Source: Cyclaneusma minus (taxonomy: Eukaryota; Ascomycota; Leotiomycetes; Marthamycetales; Marthamycetaceae). From it: a DNA stretch of 64,000 nt. Both the position numbers and the translations under genes were made by a program. A model generated the notes under the pieces. The model had not been told where the DNA came from. It made no database searches and saw only the letters and a program-made list of their open reading frames with translations. Location: assembly GCA_037179335.1 (NCBI GenBank), contig JAKZHN010000013.1, positions 124,001-188,000 of the forward strand, given 5' to 3'. Positions 35,419-46,416 of the stretch are shown here, piece after piece (the stretch's first letter is position 1; every line of letters starts with the position of its first letter).

Positions 35419-36905
35419 ATTTTTTTCTGCTTTTACTTTCGTCAACGGGAACCTTCCTGTTGGCTGCCAGACTGGGTGGTGGCTCGGAAGGGATGCATGG
35501 ATTTCGGGGCTGGCGCTATGAATTAACTCACTCGTGATCATCCATGTGGAAGACGAGGAATCAAAAATTTCGTTGCTTTATTCAACATTCAGCGAGTCGC
35601 GACTGACAATGCTTCAGGCTTCTCAGTGATTTGACATACACCTCAGTCGACAACTCAGGCTGCTAGCCTTGCATGTCAAGCTGAATGACCCACTCCTTGC
35701 GACCTCACGGGCATCTCATAGACTTATAGTAGCCGAAATCCCATTTCCACAACCTTGAAATGCCCACTCTTCTCAAACATCACGTGACCTCGTCCAAAAA
35801 AGCACAACAAAAAAGCAAAAAAAAAAGTTCTTTGATTCTTTCGAGTTCCAGTGACAATCGAATCGGATAGTCCTGGCACGGAGGGGCACGCGTTTCAGCG
35901 CAAATGTCCGGCATTGGTACCCTATCTGAGGGGCAGGTTGGGGGCTTGGGGCTGGGGATTTTGGGGAAATCAACCTGAATGTCAGAGACGATACCATTTG
36001 CGCCATAGACGCTTTTTTTCCTTCTGAGACTTTTGATCATTGTTGCTGGTTTGTTTGGCTGAACTGTCTTATGTACCGCCTTCGGGCCTTCGGGCCTTCG
36101 GCCACCTCAGTTTTCGATTCTTTCTTAGTTTTCGAAGTGAAGTAATGGGGCCCGGTGCCTGGAAATTGAAGTGGATGAAGTGGATGAAGTGGACGCCTGA
36201 TCGCTATCGCTAAGCTTATGGCTAAATTGATATGTGTATCCTATGATAGGCCGGGGGGGGTCGATGCTCTTTAGACGCTCGATGAGCAAGGTTGTTGTAT
36301 TTTCGCTCCTCCTTCGTCATTTTGATCTTGAGTCGTCAAGGCTCCATGGTTGTCTTGCCGAACGTTGGTATCTCGTGGTCACGTTTAGTCAAAACTTCCT
36401 GGTATCCCAGCATACGTGTTTTCAAGAATCCAACACGAAACTCTTCGCCAATTTAGATACCATCATACCGTAGCGGTCAGTATGAAGGACCTTTATTGTT
36501 GGGATTCGACGACACAGAGCTCACGACTTTGCTGTTCAGGATATCCTGAACAAGACCGTATGTGATCGGGGCTAGCAGGCTCTTATTGTTTCGCCGTTCA
36601 AACAGAAGGGCTGATTCAACTGAGCCTTGTTCCTGAATCGCCTATGACCTCGTCCCACGCGTAAATGTGATCATGCAGGACAGAGCTTGTAATATTACTG
36701 TATCGTTGTCCGGGTCATCGTGGGCGTAGGCTCTTGAGGTACTGCATCACTGTCCTGGTCCACCGTGGCGCGAATGCAGGCGGATCACTGTGTACTGAGG
36801 AATCACCCCTCGAAGAAGCGTAAAAGGTGGACAAGCTCGACTCCATGGCTGCCTCACTGGCAGCCTCACCAGAATCACCAGCCCTCGCCCTCGCATCCCC
36901 CCGAC
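35419..36905. other. Intergenic, microsatellites only
   Basis: This 1.5 kb stretch lies between two convergent genes. It contains a 9-base repeat (CCTTCGGG, about 36080-36102) and a 12-base repeat (GAAGTGGAT, about 36165-36195), plus A-rich tracts near 35805-35830. No frame has recognisable motifs or plausible splicing. Seen as non-coding. Confidence 0.5.
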
Positions 36906-37619
36906 TCATTTCTTACCCGTCGAGCCAAACCCCTTAATCCCCATAGCCGCCAACATATCATCCTCATCATGCTCCCCCTCCACCCTAACATCCTCGCCAT
37001 AATCCACCTTCTTCTTCTCCATCTCCTCTTTCTCAAGTCTCCTCTTCTCGGCCAACTCTCTTCTCTTCTTCTGCCTCATCTCCCGTTCCCTCTCCTCCTC
37101 CTCCCTCCTAACCTCCAACCTCTCCCCCAAAGTCTTCACATCCTCCCTCTTCTCCTCCATCAACCTCTCCCACACCTTGTCAATCCGCTCCCTCACATCC
37201 TCCGCCGTCGCCTTCCGCACTTTCCCACTCTGCCCCGTCGCCACAAGATGCTGCATGCTATTCTCATGCTCCAAAAACTGCATATTATCCTTAAACGTCA
37301 AATCGCAAGCATCGCAATAAAACCCTGCTCCACGTCCCCGTTTCCCCATCGATGCGCCCGCAGGCACTAAAACCGATTTGCCAACTAGCTCGGAAACATT
37401 TAATCGGGAGGTACGCGCTTCGGTGAGGGATTCGGACCCGGTCATGGGTTTGTGGTATTTTTTGCCGGCGAGCTTGGCTTCGTAGCGGGCTTTGGATTCT
37501 TCGCGCTCGGCGGCTTCGCGGTCTTTGGCTTTTTGCGCATATTCTTCGCGGTCGAATTTGCGGCGGAAATCGGTATCGGAAGCGCCTTTTTCGTAGGCGC
37601 CTTTGCGTTCGGAGGCCAT
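36906..37619 (-). CDS. SNU23: U4/U6.U5 tri-snRNP component SNU23 (ZMAT2 family)
   Basis: A single-exon gene of 237 residues. A U1-type C2H2 zinc finger lies at about residues 100-126 (FYCDACDLTFKDNMQFLEHE followed by NSMQHL), with the CxxC and HxxxxxH spacing used for RNA-associated matrin-type fingers. The N-terminus has the family's DTDFRRKFDREEYAQKAKDR motif and the conserved AKLAGKKYHKPM segment. The C-terminal half is a long Glu/Arg/Lys helix ending near MLAAMGIKGFGSTGKK. SNU23 is part of the pre-catalytic B complex of the spliceosome, near the 5' splice site and PRP38. Length and order fit ZMAT2 well. It is transcribed divergently from DPH5, with about 400 bases between starts. Confidence 0.93.
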   Translation of the reverse strand: MASERKGAYEKGASDTDFRRKFDREEYAQKAKDREAAEREESKARYEAKLAGKKYHKPMTGSESLTEARTSRLNVSELVGKSVLVPAGASMGKRGRGAGFYCDACDLTFKDNMQFLEHENSMQHLVATGQSGKVRKATAEDVRERIDKVWERLMEEKREDVKTLGERLEVRREEEEREREMRQKKRRELAEKRRLEKEEMEKKKVDYGEDVRVEGEHDEDDMLAAMGIKGFGSTGKK

Positions 37620-38020
37620 GGTTGCGGTTGTTACAGAGGTAGCTTCGGGGGAGTGAGTAGGATGGTGAGGTGTGGGAAAATGCGGGTTGTGAATGGGCGG
37701 GATGAGTTTCGAGGAGCTCGAGTTGGCGGAGGCAAGATCTGCGATTCGGATCTGTGGCGGCTGTACTCGCGGATGCGTGTGCTCGGAAGTTGGTGGAAAG
37801 GGTCGTTGAGAGCTTTGAGGTCCAGAAGAGCGAGGGCGGACGGGAAGCTTAAACTCGGAGATAGCGCTAGTGCTATCTTAGCGCCATCTGATAAGATCTT
37901 GGTGGGGCCGGACGCGGGGTGCCAAAATAATTTCATTCCACCTCGATCTTCACTCCACGAAGACGTCAACTTCGTCTTATTGGGATTGCGATTGCAGGTT
38001 TTTGACGACAGACCTTCAAG
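37620..38020. promoter_or_regulatory. Divergent promoter region, SNU23 / DPH5
   Basis: These 401 bases lie between the two divergent start codons. A 16-base near-palindrome TAGCGCTAGTGCTATC occurs at about 37862, with TATCTTAGCGCC following. No TATA box is evident close to either gene. No additional gene. Confidence 0.5.
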
Positions 38021-39023
38021 ATGCTTTACTTTATAGGCCTCGGTCTGTCCGACGAGACGGATATTACCGTCAAGGGCCTCGAGATCGTCAAGAAAGCTGA
38101 GCGGGTTTATCTCGAGGCTTACACCAGTATTCTCCTCGTCGACCAAGCTGTGCTTGTGAGTCTTCTTACCCCTTTTCATCCTTCTGACATTTCCCGGGAG
38201 ATTTCTGAAATCTACACTTTCCCAAGCCGCGAAAACCAAGAATCTCAAGCCTTTAAACAACCAAAGAGCTAACGCTAATCAACAGTAGGAATCTTACTAC
38301 GGCCGCCCCATCATCCTCGCCGACCGCGAACTCGTCGAGTCCGGCAGCGAAGAGATCCTGGCAGAAGCTGAAAACAAGGATATTGCCTTCCTCGTCGTCG
38401 GCGACCCCTTTTCCGCCACCACTCACTCAGACCTCCTCCTCCGTGCCCGCGAGCTCAAAATCCCTATCCAAAGCATCCCCAACGCCTCCATCATGTCCGC
38501 AATTGGCGCCTGCGGTCTGCAGCTCTACAACTTTGGCCAAACCGTCTCCATGGTATTCTTCACCGAAACCTGGCGACCAACCTCATTCTACGACAGAATT
38601 AGGGAGAACAGGAAGATTGGGCTGCATACGCTCGTGTTACTAGATATTAAGGTGAAAGAACAGAGTTTGGAGAATTTGATGAGGGGGAGGAAGGTTTTTG
38701 AGCCGCCGAGGTATATGACGGTTAAGCAGTGTGCAGAGCAGATGCTGGAGACGGAGGAGGAGAAGAAGGAGGGCGTTTATGGGGAGGAGAGTTTGTGTAT
38801 TGGCGCGGCGAGGGTGGGGGGCAAGAGTCAGGCGTTTGTGGCGGGGACGCTGAAGGAGATGGTGGAGGGGAGTGAGGAGAGACTAGGAGGCCCATTGCAT
38901 AGTTTGGTGCTTTTGGGGACGAGGACGCATGAGTTGGAGATGGAGGTTGCGAAGGAGTGGGCGGTGGATCCGGCGGAGTGGGAGAGGATTTGGAGGAGGG
39001 ATTATGAGGGGAAAGGGTATTGA
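38021..39023 (+). CDS. DPH5: Diphthine methyl ester synthase DPH5
   Basis: Two exons, 38021-38155 and 38289-39023, encode 289 residues, close to the usual ~285-300. The protein opens MLYFIGLGLSDETDITVKGL and continues ERVYLEAYTSIL, ESYYGRPIILADRELVE, FLVVGDPFSATTHSDLLLRA and NASIMSAIGACGLQLYNFG. All are hallmarks of this SAM-dependent tetrapyrrole-methylase-fold enzyme. It methylates the modified histidine of elongation factor eEF2 in diphthamide synthesis, in the cytosol. The intron acceptor is a tandem CAGTAG: the frame works only if the second AG is used, because using the first would insert the in-frame stop TAG right at the junction. Codon use shifts to G-rich in the second half. The enzyme looks complete. 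Confidence 0.95.
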
Positions 39024-40017
39024 GGGGTTGGGACAATGATGGAGCGCGATGAGGTCCGCTTTTATTTTGCAGGAATAAGAACCGGTAGACGTTGTTACAA
39101 CTCAAGATGCAATGCGTAAGAAATTCAAACGGGTACCGTGTGACTTTTTCCTGAGTTGTGAGCAGTAGGTAGGCACTAGCCTCTTCACCTACCAGAGGCC
39201 ATTCAACAACAACTCGGGAGGTGGTTTAGCGCGCCCCTTGTTGAACTGTGCAGGCTGGATTATTCCTTGATTAGTTGCTATTGGTCAGGATAGAGTCCTA
39301 TATTGCGCTAGCGAGAGCTTTAGCTCTTTTTTCCTTACAGTCGTGTCACATGTAGCGCAAGTGTCCAACCGTTCCAGGTCATATCAGGACTGGACTGCCA
39401 GTCCAGATTGGGAGTCCATCGCCATTTTGATCAAGAAACTTGCAGTGGCCTGGAAATTGGTTTGGGGAATAGAAAATTAAGCGAATTCTTATTTCCCGGA
39501 TTATTATGGATTGTTTTTTTTTTTCGGACTTTGTATAAACCGCGAGTCCGCTAGTTGTCTGTTCCCTGCGCCGGGCCTCGGCGGCATGTCACTGCTTGAT
39601 ACTCTATTTGGGCCAGTATAGAAAGAGTAAAAGAGGAGACTGGAGATTTTGGTATGTATGAGGTTTTCTCAATCACTGCCATTGCGTCCGAACTACATGT
39701 AGTGGCACAATGCAAACGTCGGATTGCGATTGAAACACTGGAAGATCTTCAATTCTAATATAGAGAGGAGGCATGGTACAGATTCGGAAAAGGGGATAAG
39801 GAAACATTTGTAGGGAATTCCAAAAGCATGAGGGGTTGAACCCTCTAATCTCTATCCGATGAAAGGGGTTAAGCCCTTAAACGCCCGCCTTCGCATGTGA
39901 ACATTCTGAAAATCAAACAACAACCCCTCCCGTCTCTTGGCCCATTCATCTTGACTCCTTTCCAGACACCACTATACTTGCCGCCCACTTTCTCTCATCG
40001 AGACTCGTCTATGATGC
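39024..40017. other. Intergenic, no gene seen
   Basis: About 1 kb with no supported frame. A T-rich tract followed by TATAAA lies at about 39516-39540. A short inverted motif GGGGTTGAACCCTCTAAT / AGGGGTTAAGCCCTT occurs near 39833-39880. Nothing else stands out. Confidence 0.4.
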
Positions 40018-40479
40018 TCAGAGAGGGATTCCTTTCTTCATCTTCTGAAACTCAATTCCAACCAATTTCCCATCCACTTCATCGCCAATGTCCTTGTACT
40101 CCTTCCAGTTTGCCTCGTCGTTGGTCCCCCAGAGCGCTATAAGCCAGCGGTCATTTCTTTGATATCGCCAAAGTCTGATGTGAGCGCCGACCGCCGTACC
40201 CACATAAACGAAGGACTTCTGGGGAAAGGCTGCAAGATGCTCGTTGCAAGAGTCTCGAGCTTGTCTCTCCAAGGCCGATAAGGAGTATGGCTGTGTCTCC
40301 TTCGCACGCTTGCATTCTATGAAGCAAAGGACGTGAAAGGGCCTCTCCAGATTGATCATGTATTCGACCACAAGATCGCATGCATGGTTGCTGTTTGGCG
40401 CTGGACTTCTCTTTCCGACGACGTCCCAATTATAGTCGCTGAAAACACTTTTCTCTAAGATTCTGCAAATTAATGCCAC
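40018..40479 (-). CDS. PD-(D/E)XK-like accessory protein, copy 1
   Basis: A 153-codon frame that I cannot match to a named protein. It has HACDLVVEYMINLERPFHVL followed by CFIECKR, then ERQARDSCNEHLAAFPQKSF, VGAHIRLWRY, ALWG and EANWKEYKDIGD. An aspartate in a strand-like segment followed about 20 residues later by ECK (E-x-K) is the signature of the PD-(D/E)XK nuclease fold, so I infer such a fold; activity is not shown. Two relatives lie nearby at 44120-44569 and 45854-46416. The first codons may not be the true start: AATTTGCAG just upstream on the minus strand looks like a splice acceptor, and a charged frame (RYLEARTDIIGDIV) further upstream could be an earlier exon. Confidence 0.55.
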   Translation of the reverse strand: MALICRILEKSVFSDYNWDVVGKRSPAPNSNHACDLVVEYMINLERPFHVLCFIECKRAKETQPYSLSALERQARDSCNEHLAAFPQKSFVYVGTAVGAHIRLWRYQRNDRWLIALWGTNDEANWKEYKDIGDEVDGKLVGIEFQKMKKGIPL

Positions 40480-41822
40480 CGTCTCCTTCTCTTAGGATTC
40501 GTGACAATGTCGCCAATGATATCCGTACGAGCTTCGAGATATCGCTGTTCATCTTGTTCGTCGCGGATCAGGCCGTGTGGACGAAATCGAGACCCAGAAG
40601 ACATGACGGGCAGCCGAGGGTTGAGCAAGAAAAGTCAGGTGGTGCTATTCGGGCTTTAACGAAAACTGGGCAGCGAAGAAAGATCTCGGACTCGTGAGGT
40701 AGAAGGGAAGAATGGAGGTGGACTCTAAGGGAAGAATAGAGAGGAATGATTGTATCCGATGAGAGACTTTAGCTATGATATATAGTTTTCTGATCGCATT
40801 TACCATGTCTATAATCTATATTCTCGACTTGCCGAGAGAGTCTCCATGGCTAAGAATAGCAAGTTACAGAATGCAGTTTTACTCCAATGAAGACTGCCAA
40901 TAAGCTCTTTTCCACGACTTCTAAAACGTGGCGGGGAAGATAAACCAATAACAAGATGAAAGTGTGATAAGAAATATCCGCGCGCTTGCAATATGGATAC
41001 TGGTCTTCCCAGGCCGAATGATTTTGCCCAGCTGTAGCCTCCGAGGCTGGCAATGGGCCGACCAGACCCATGACCTAGCTAGAATAGGTCGGGTGGGTCA
41101 AGATTCAAGAAAAATGACTCCTAACTCCACGGTTCGACCAATCCATTGGATTTATTGCCAGCCTCGCTCAGCTCGGAGCTCTTCATCTCCAAGTATAATT
41201 ATAGAATTGATAATGAATGGACCAAAGTTGTATCCGCGCGCTTGGAATTCAGATATCATAGGGTGGTGTGTCCAAGTATTCCCCACCTCCACAGCCCCCA
41301 GGTCTAACAGGGAGGCCGGGTGAACAGACTGGTCTGACCCGACCCACTTTGGTGGTTTGGCCCTTGGGACGACCTGTCTGATAGCTGATGCAAGGGCTCA
41401 GGAGACAGCAAGATAAAACAATAGAAAAAGTCTGGCAAAATCGTGCGCTTCCGGTGAATATTGAATACCTTGCCGATTTTGTAGTCTCTGTTTCCTTTAG
41501 TATGATAGTTTGGCTGTAAAGAACCACACAAGAGCAAAGATGATTTAGAGCAGAACAGTGAGCTATCATGAAAGATCCGCCAATAAGCGCTGGTTGGGAC
41601 TGGGTATGTGGGGCTGAAGGAGATCGACACATGAGCTGACAGGAATATTGATGTGGTGTGGCCCAAGCGGAGCACTTCGTTGCCTAAAGTGTCAATTTAA
41701 GCGCGCTCTACGTCTGTGTATCATGTCTCGTGTCAAACATCCAACACGCCTCCTTATGCTTCGCGCGCAACTTTGAACTCAAGGCTGTTCATTCCTACTT
41801 GGATCCACATCTGATGTAAAAG
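40480..41822. other. Intergenic, mostly unassigned
   Basis: The first 200 bases may contain a 5' exon of the gene at 40018-40479 (minus strand). TCCGCGCGCTTG occurs twice (about 40978 and 41236) in similar contexts. GGTCGGGTGGGTC (about 41088) recurs inverted as GACCCGACCCAC (about 41335), suggesting an old inverted repeat of about 260 bp. No complete element could be delimited and no gene is supported. Confidence 0.35.
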
Positions 41823-44195
41823 ATGGCTGAAATAAATGATGATTTCGATTTTCTGCATCTCACTGCGACTGAGAATTGCGCCTTTTGTCGCGGTCAATTT
41901 CCTCGGGACCAGGCCCACGGCAATGACGCCTGGCAGCCCCACTTTCGCGCAAGTAGGTTCCTGAATCATGAAGATACTGGTCTCCGGATACTCGTCTCCA
42001 GTTCATCTAACACAAAAGCAGTCATATGTCTGGATGATTCCGATTTCATGGTCACCGCCCCTGCCATCATGCAAGATGGGCAGCAGTTGACCATACCTCG
42101 ACGTCCTCGCACTCTGTTCATTGACATCGGCCATGATACTGGCGTTGGCAACATGGAAAAACTCTGTCGAAATCCTCGCAAGCAGGCATTCTGTGTTCAC
42201 AGCTGGTGCTATTCAATCTTTCGATGGAAAGTACCCGATTGCTCTCTCAGCACCGTCTTCGACTTGGCGCAAAACCTCACGCCACACTATTCGATGTGGC
42301 AAAACGTTGTCATGAGCAGCTGCCCAATGCGAAATATCCACATGATACGGAATATCCCCTGGACCACATCGGCGGTATGAGATCTCTTGATAATCATTTC
42401 GAGCACTCCATAGATGGACTGGGAATGCCGTCTCTTGTGAAACTGCCCCCCGAAATCAGATCCATGATTTGGAAAGATGTTGGTACTGTTACTCCATACA
42501 GTGCTTTCGTGCTTGTTTCGAATGAAGTATCGCGATTCGCTATGCATATGCGGCCTCCTTTTGTGCCGTAGAATGACTCTTAAGAAAGGTTCTTATCTCA
42601 CAACAAAGACAGCCACCATATTTGGAAGAGAGTACATCCGGGAGCTAAACTGCTGCAGCGAGTCGATGGAAAACTCGCAGATTCTAGGGGACATACGAAG
42701 TGTTGAAGTGGTTAGCGGTCTCTATGGGCTGTGTGCCATCAAAATCTCTGGCGCTGAATGGGGAACATGTTGGATCGGAAGCTTGCCCGATCCGGATTAT
42801 CTCTGCTGGTATGGAAGAGTACTGTATCCGCCCGAAGGTCTCTGCCTTGAGTTCAATGTAAGTCGACAATGAACGAAATCAGATGTTCGAAGCTCATTTG
42901 CCAAGGGACTAGGTTGCCTCCGTCGTATGTTCGACTCGTCCCTATCCGAAGTGGTTATGTGGGATCGATACCTCCCTTCTTGGCAGATCCCCGATATCCC
43001 GACCACGAGCTTGAATTGCTGCGATAACGCACTATACCCACGAAGACGCTTCTTCCGATGTCTAGAGCTCCACAAGGGCGATGAATATATTAGTGGCCTC
43101 ACTGTCTACATCGACTTACGCGTGATATCTGGAATAGAAGCGCATTTCAGACAAAGCTCACGGCTATTAGGTAATCGCAGTGGTTGTCCAGTCTATTTCC
43201 CGCTCCAAGAGACTGAGCGAATAGCCTACGTTTGGGTACGGATTTGTGAAGCCGATGTCATTTCTCCCGGCGCCATGTACTGGCAGGCTCTGGTTGTAAG
43301 TTACCCCTCCTGCCGTATACATTCCCCTGATTGACAGAATTAGATCGAAACTACATTCATGAGGTACCAGTCTTTCGGTCCTTGTCTCCCAGAAAGACCG
43401 AGACCCTCGTTACGGGTTTCCGAAATCCAAAAAGACCTTGATGTTCTTCTCCACAGCAAAGGATACGTATCAGGCTTTTACACCGAGAACCCTCCGACGT
43501 ACGCCTTTGGCATTGATTGGTATTCTTAGCAACGAATCTCCTCTTGAACCAAGGCCTCCTCAAATACTGCCTTATTACTATGCTCCGAGGATGATCCCAG
43601 GCCACCACGTCTTGTCCGTTGCGAAACTGAAACACATTTCGAGACTCGACACCTGCCGCATTGGCGCTCGTTGCACAGGTATTCTGCTGCAATACATCAC
43701 TGGCAAAGCAATCACCATGGGCTCGTGGCATAGCCCTTCAGTATCAGAGCATTCATGTCTATACGATGGCAGCGGCCCTCCAATCTGGGCCATCTATTTC
43801 CGAATGGCGAAAAATGACTTCTCGAGGACGGTCGTGGCTGGCGTCGGCCTGTTACATACCAGGGAAGAAGCACATTTACTTCTCCAAAATGCCGCGAAAG
43901 CGAAGAATGAGGAGGCGGTCATCTTCAAGATCTTCAAGGTGGGAACGGTATGTGATGCTTTAAAGCTTTGTTACCTTTGATTTCACTAACGCTTGGGTGT
44001 CAGGAGATTGCTTGGTTTTTTGATAGGCTGTATGATCACGTTCAGGTATGGGACGGAATACGGGTGAGGGTGCCTGATCATTTGCATATGGATATAGAGG
44101 AGTTTCATAGGCATCGTTCGTGGCTCATAGGAGAAACAGCGAACGAACACGCGAATGCGATCTCTCGGTGGAATGCTTTGGCAACGACTACATAA
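41823..44195 (+). pseudogene. Broken F-box-like fungal gene
   Basis: Several frames with protein-like content follow each other. The first, from 41823, has ENCAFCRGQF and FCVHSWCYSIFRWKV, a Cys-rich N-terminus. Next, near 42430, is MPSLVKLPPEIRSMIWKDVG, which resembles the start of fungal F-box domains (LPPEI..IW). Further segments include YISGLTVYIDL, GCPVYFPLQETERIAYVWVR, RCTGILLQYITGKA and EIAWFFDRLYDHV. Two introns fit well (43301-43343, GTAAGT..TTAG; 43950-44004, GTATGT..GTCAG). Three shifts of frame do not fit introns: near 42280, 42560 and 43525. F-box proteins recruit substrates to SCF ubiquitin ligases, but many fungal-specific members are undefined. I regard this as a decayed copy. 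Sequencing errors at the three points would be the alternative. Confidence 0.45.
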
Positions 44196-44569
44196 TAAAC
44201 GGAAGAAGGTTTCACGTTCTCTGCTTTATAGAATGTAAGCGTTCGGAAACTGAGTCTACACAATCATTCTCTCTAATGGCCTCAGAGAGAAAGGCCCAAG
44301 ACCTTTGCCAGGAACACCTTGCAGCTTTTCCTGAAAAACCTTACGTCTACGTGGCTACAGCTGCCGCTGGCCACATCAGGCTTTGGCAATCTCGAAGAGG
44401 CGAGTCTGGACGTCTGCCTGAAGCGCTGTGGGGAGCTGCCAACGTCAACGAGGCGAGTTGGAAAGAGTATAAGGATCTTGGTGATGATAAGGATGGGGCG
44501 TTGGTGGAAACTGAGTTTCGGAAGATGATGTCTGCGCTTCCTGCGCCTCTCTTGATACCAGACTTTTAA
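44120..44569 (+). pseudogene. PD-(D/E)XK-like accessory protein, copy 2 (truncated)
   Basis: A 149-codon frame closely related to the protein at 40018-40479. It shares RRFHVLCFIECKR, ASERKAQDLCQEHLAAFPEK, AAAGHIRLWQ, EALWG and EASWKEYKDLGDDKDGALVE. The ECK motif and an upstream Asp (CDLSVECF) are kept. The 5' part overlaps, in another frame, the end of the F-box-like remnant, and no start or splice site upstream is convincing, so the N-terminus is probably lost or fused. It lies on the opposite strand to copy 1, 3.6 kb away. Confidence 0.5.
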
Positions 44570-44827
44570 TCTTCCGGCCTACAATCTCGAAAATTCTCAG
44601 GTAGCACCGCTGCGTTTCAAATTGATCCCTGGTTTCACAATGGGACGAAAAACCTCTGCACCGCCTTTCCGAAATCAACTGGCATGGACTAGGCGGCTTG
44701 AAGATCAGACTGGACTTACTGGAGAAAGACATTGGAGCTGAAACTCTTAATGAAGTGGAGTTCTCACAGACTGACATGCGTGGAGCATTTTTCAAATACC
44801 TCCCTGAATGAGACCTCGTCGGCCACT
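44570..44827. other. Gap before the foldback element
   Basis: A short AT-balanced stretch with one minus-strand frame of no recognisable content. It reads like decayed coding sequence on the plus strand (a segment with GLEDQTGLTGERHW) but no gene can be drawn. Confidence 0.3.
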
Positions 44828-45233
44828 AGTAGGGGGGTTCAGAGTAGGGAAAAAAACCCGGTTTTTTAAAATAACGTACTCAGAGTACGTTTTTTCAAAT
44901 AACCGGTTTTTAAAAATCAGTTTATCCTAATTTATAAATGATTTTTAAAAAATTTGAAAACGTCGATGTGCAACAATTTTTTTTTTAGCAATTCTGTAAT
45001 TGGCCCGGTGGCTTAGCGCGGGAAAAAGGCGCTAAAATTTAGCGATTTTTTTTATTTTGTTGCACGTCGACAAAGGTTTGAAAAATATTTAAAATTATTG
45101 GACTTTTCTAAGATATTTTAATTAACCGGCTTTTAATTTTGGGGTATTCACAGTATAAGCCCAAAAACCGGTTTTTACAATAACTGGTTTTTGCAAAAAC
45201 TGGTTATTTTTTTCTACTCTGAACCCCCCTACT
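44828..45233. mobile_element. 406 bp AT-rich foldback/MITE-like element
   Basis: Perfect 20-base terminal inverted repeats AGTAGGGGGGTTCAGAGTAG lie at 44828-44847 and, reversed, at 45214-45233. The inverted homology continues inwards with poly-A and AACCGGTTTTT motifs. A second inverted pair lies deeper (CGTCGATGTGCAACAA at about 44961 against TTGTTGCACGTCGAC near 45057), and at the centre is the palindrome CGCTAAAATTTAGCG. The whole element could fold on itself. It has no coding capacity, and I see no certain target-site duplication. Confidence 0.75.
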
Positions 45234-45853
45234 TATAGTGCCCCTGATGTAGTGGTTCAATACTGTTCCCAAGCTGCGCTCCTACCCGGAGGTCTTCTGG
45301 TCAACCTAAAGCACTCTCCTTGATTGTAAACCTGCCCTCTCCTACTACAACTCCGATCTTGCGGTTGCCTAAAGTTGTTGTTGGCAGTCCTCGCTGCCAC
45401 GTGGAAGTTAGGTATATTCCAAAGTTGTAGTAGATTGTTTCGCTACCTGCAAATTTTATTCTCCATCGAATCTTGTGACCCTGTCATGGCAGGGCATTAG
45501 TCTTCGCAATCAACTACGAAGCTGAGAACCCCAACTGTTCACCCCTGAAAGTCCACATGCCCAAGTTATGTCTTCACGGCCAAATCATTTGAGTCATGCT
45601 GAAGCGCAGTGTGTTGTTTCAGAAGCACCAAGTCAGTCATTCCGGCTTCTTATAGTCACACTTGTTTGCTAGAAGAAAGAGATCGTAGTACATAAGTAAG
45701 CTCCTTCTTTACTAGCATTCTAGAACACAGAACCCGTGTCCATACGTCCCAGAAGTCCAAGTTTCATTGCTCGACTTCTCTTGCCCAACACTGGTCATGT
45801 CCTCCTAACCTGCATTTCGCTCATATGGCTTCATTCGCTCCGAATACCAAGAC
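45234..45853. other. Intergenic, no gene seen
   Basis: Unassigned stretch with the motif AAAGTTGT(AG/TG)T repeated three times (about 45371, 45421 and, diverged, 45436) and the sense-strand context CCTACTACAAC near 45335. No gene. The right end should hold the promoter, if any, of the next remnant. Confidence 0.35.
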
Positions 45854-46416
45854 ATGTTATACAAGCGAGTGGAGACAGACTACAAATCTTATAACCTGAA
45901 CTTGTCCGCACAATTAAAGAGAGAGATCCTGGAGGAGATTTTTAGCGAAGGTGACGATTCAGATTGGGTTATTGGTGCCCTCGAAATAGGAGCGCCATGT
46001 CCCGATTCTGTATACGATGATATATGGCAAGTCACTATCAGAAGAAACAACCGGGATCGAGAAGACACGTCTCATCATTTTCTTTGCTCCATCAGCGTCA
46101 ATATATCCTCAGCTGAATCACATATACTGGAAAGGCATGCGCGAGAGTGGGGTGTTAGGTGCCTCGAAAGGAATCCCGCTCAATCCCAGGTCTATGCCGG
46201 TACGATGACTGGTGCTCGCTTGAAGCTTGGGGGTTTTAATAGTGGGGGGAGAAGAAGCTTGTGCCGATGTGGGATCTTGGGAGAGACTACAAAAGTTTGG
46301 GCGAGGATGATGATACGCAGTATATTGAGCATTACTTTCAAGTCATGAAGACAGATACCTTGTTCTTGTCCGACCGTAAGCATAGTCCTACGCCCGAGAC
46401 ATCCCTTCACTCCTAA
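45854..46416 (+). pseudogene. PD-(D/E)XK-like accessory protein, copy 3 (frameshifted)
   Basis: The frame from 45854 encodes a distant relative of copies 1 and 2. It has an extra N-terminal part (LNLSAQLKREILEEIFSEGD, DDSDWVIGALEIGAPCPDSV), then HHFLCSIS, ILERHAREWGVRCLERNP, QVYAGTMTGARLKLGGF. At a run of six G (about 46241-46246) the match moves to another frame, which continues VPMWDLGRDYKSLGEDDD and HYFQVMKTD. A single extra G in this run would explain the break. The ECK of the other copies is replaced by SIS, so even without the frameshift the predicted catalytic residues are missing. It could end earlier at a GTAAGC donor (46375). Confidence 0.5.
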
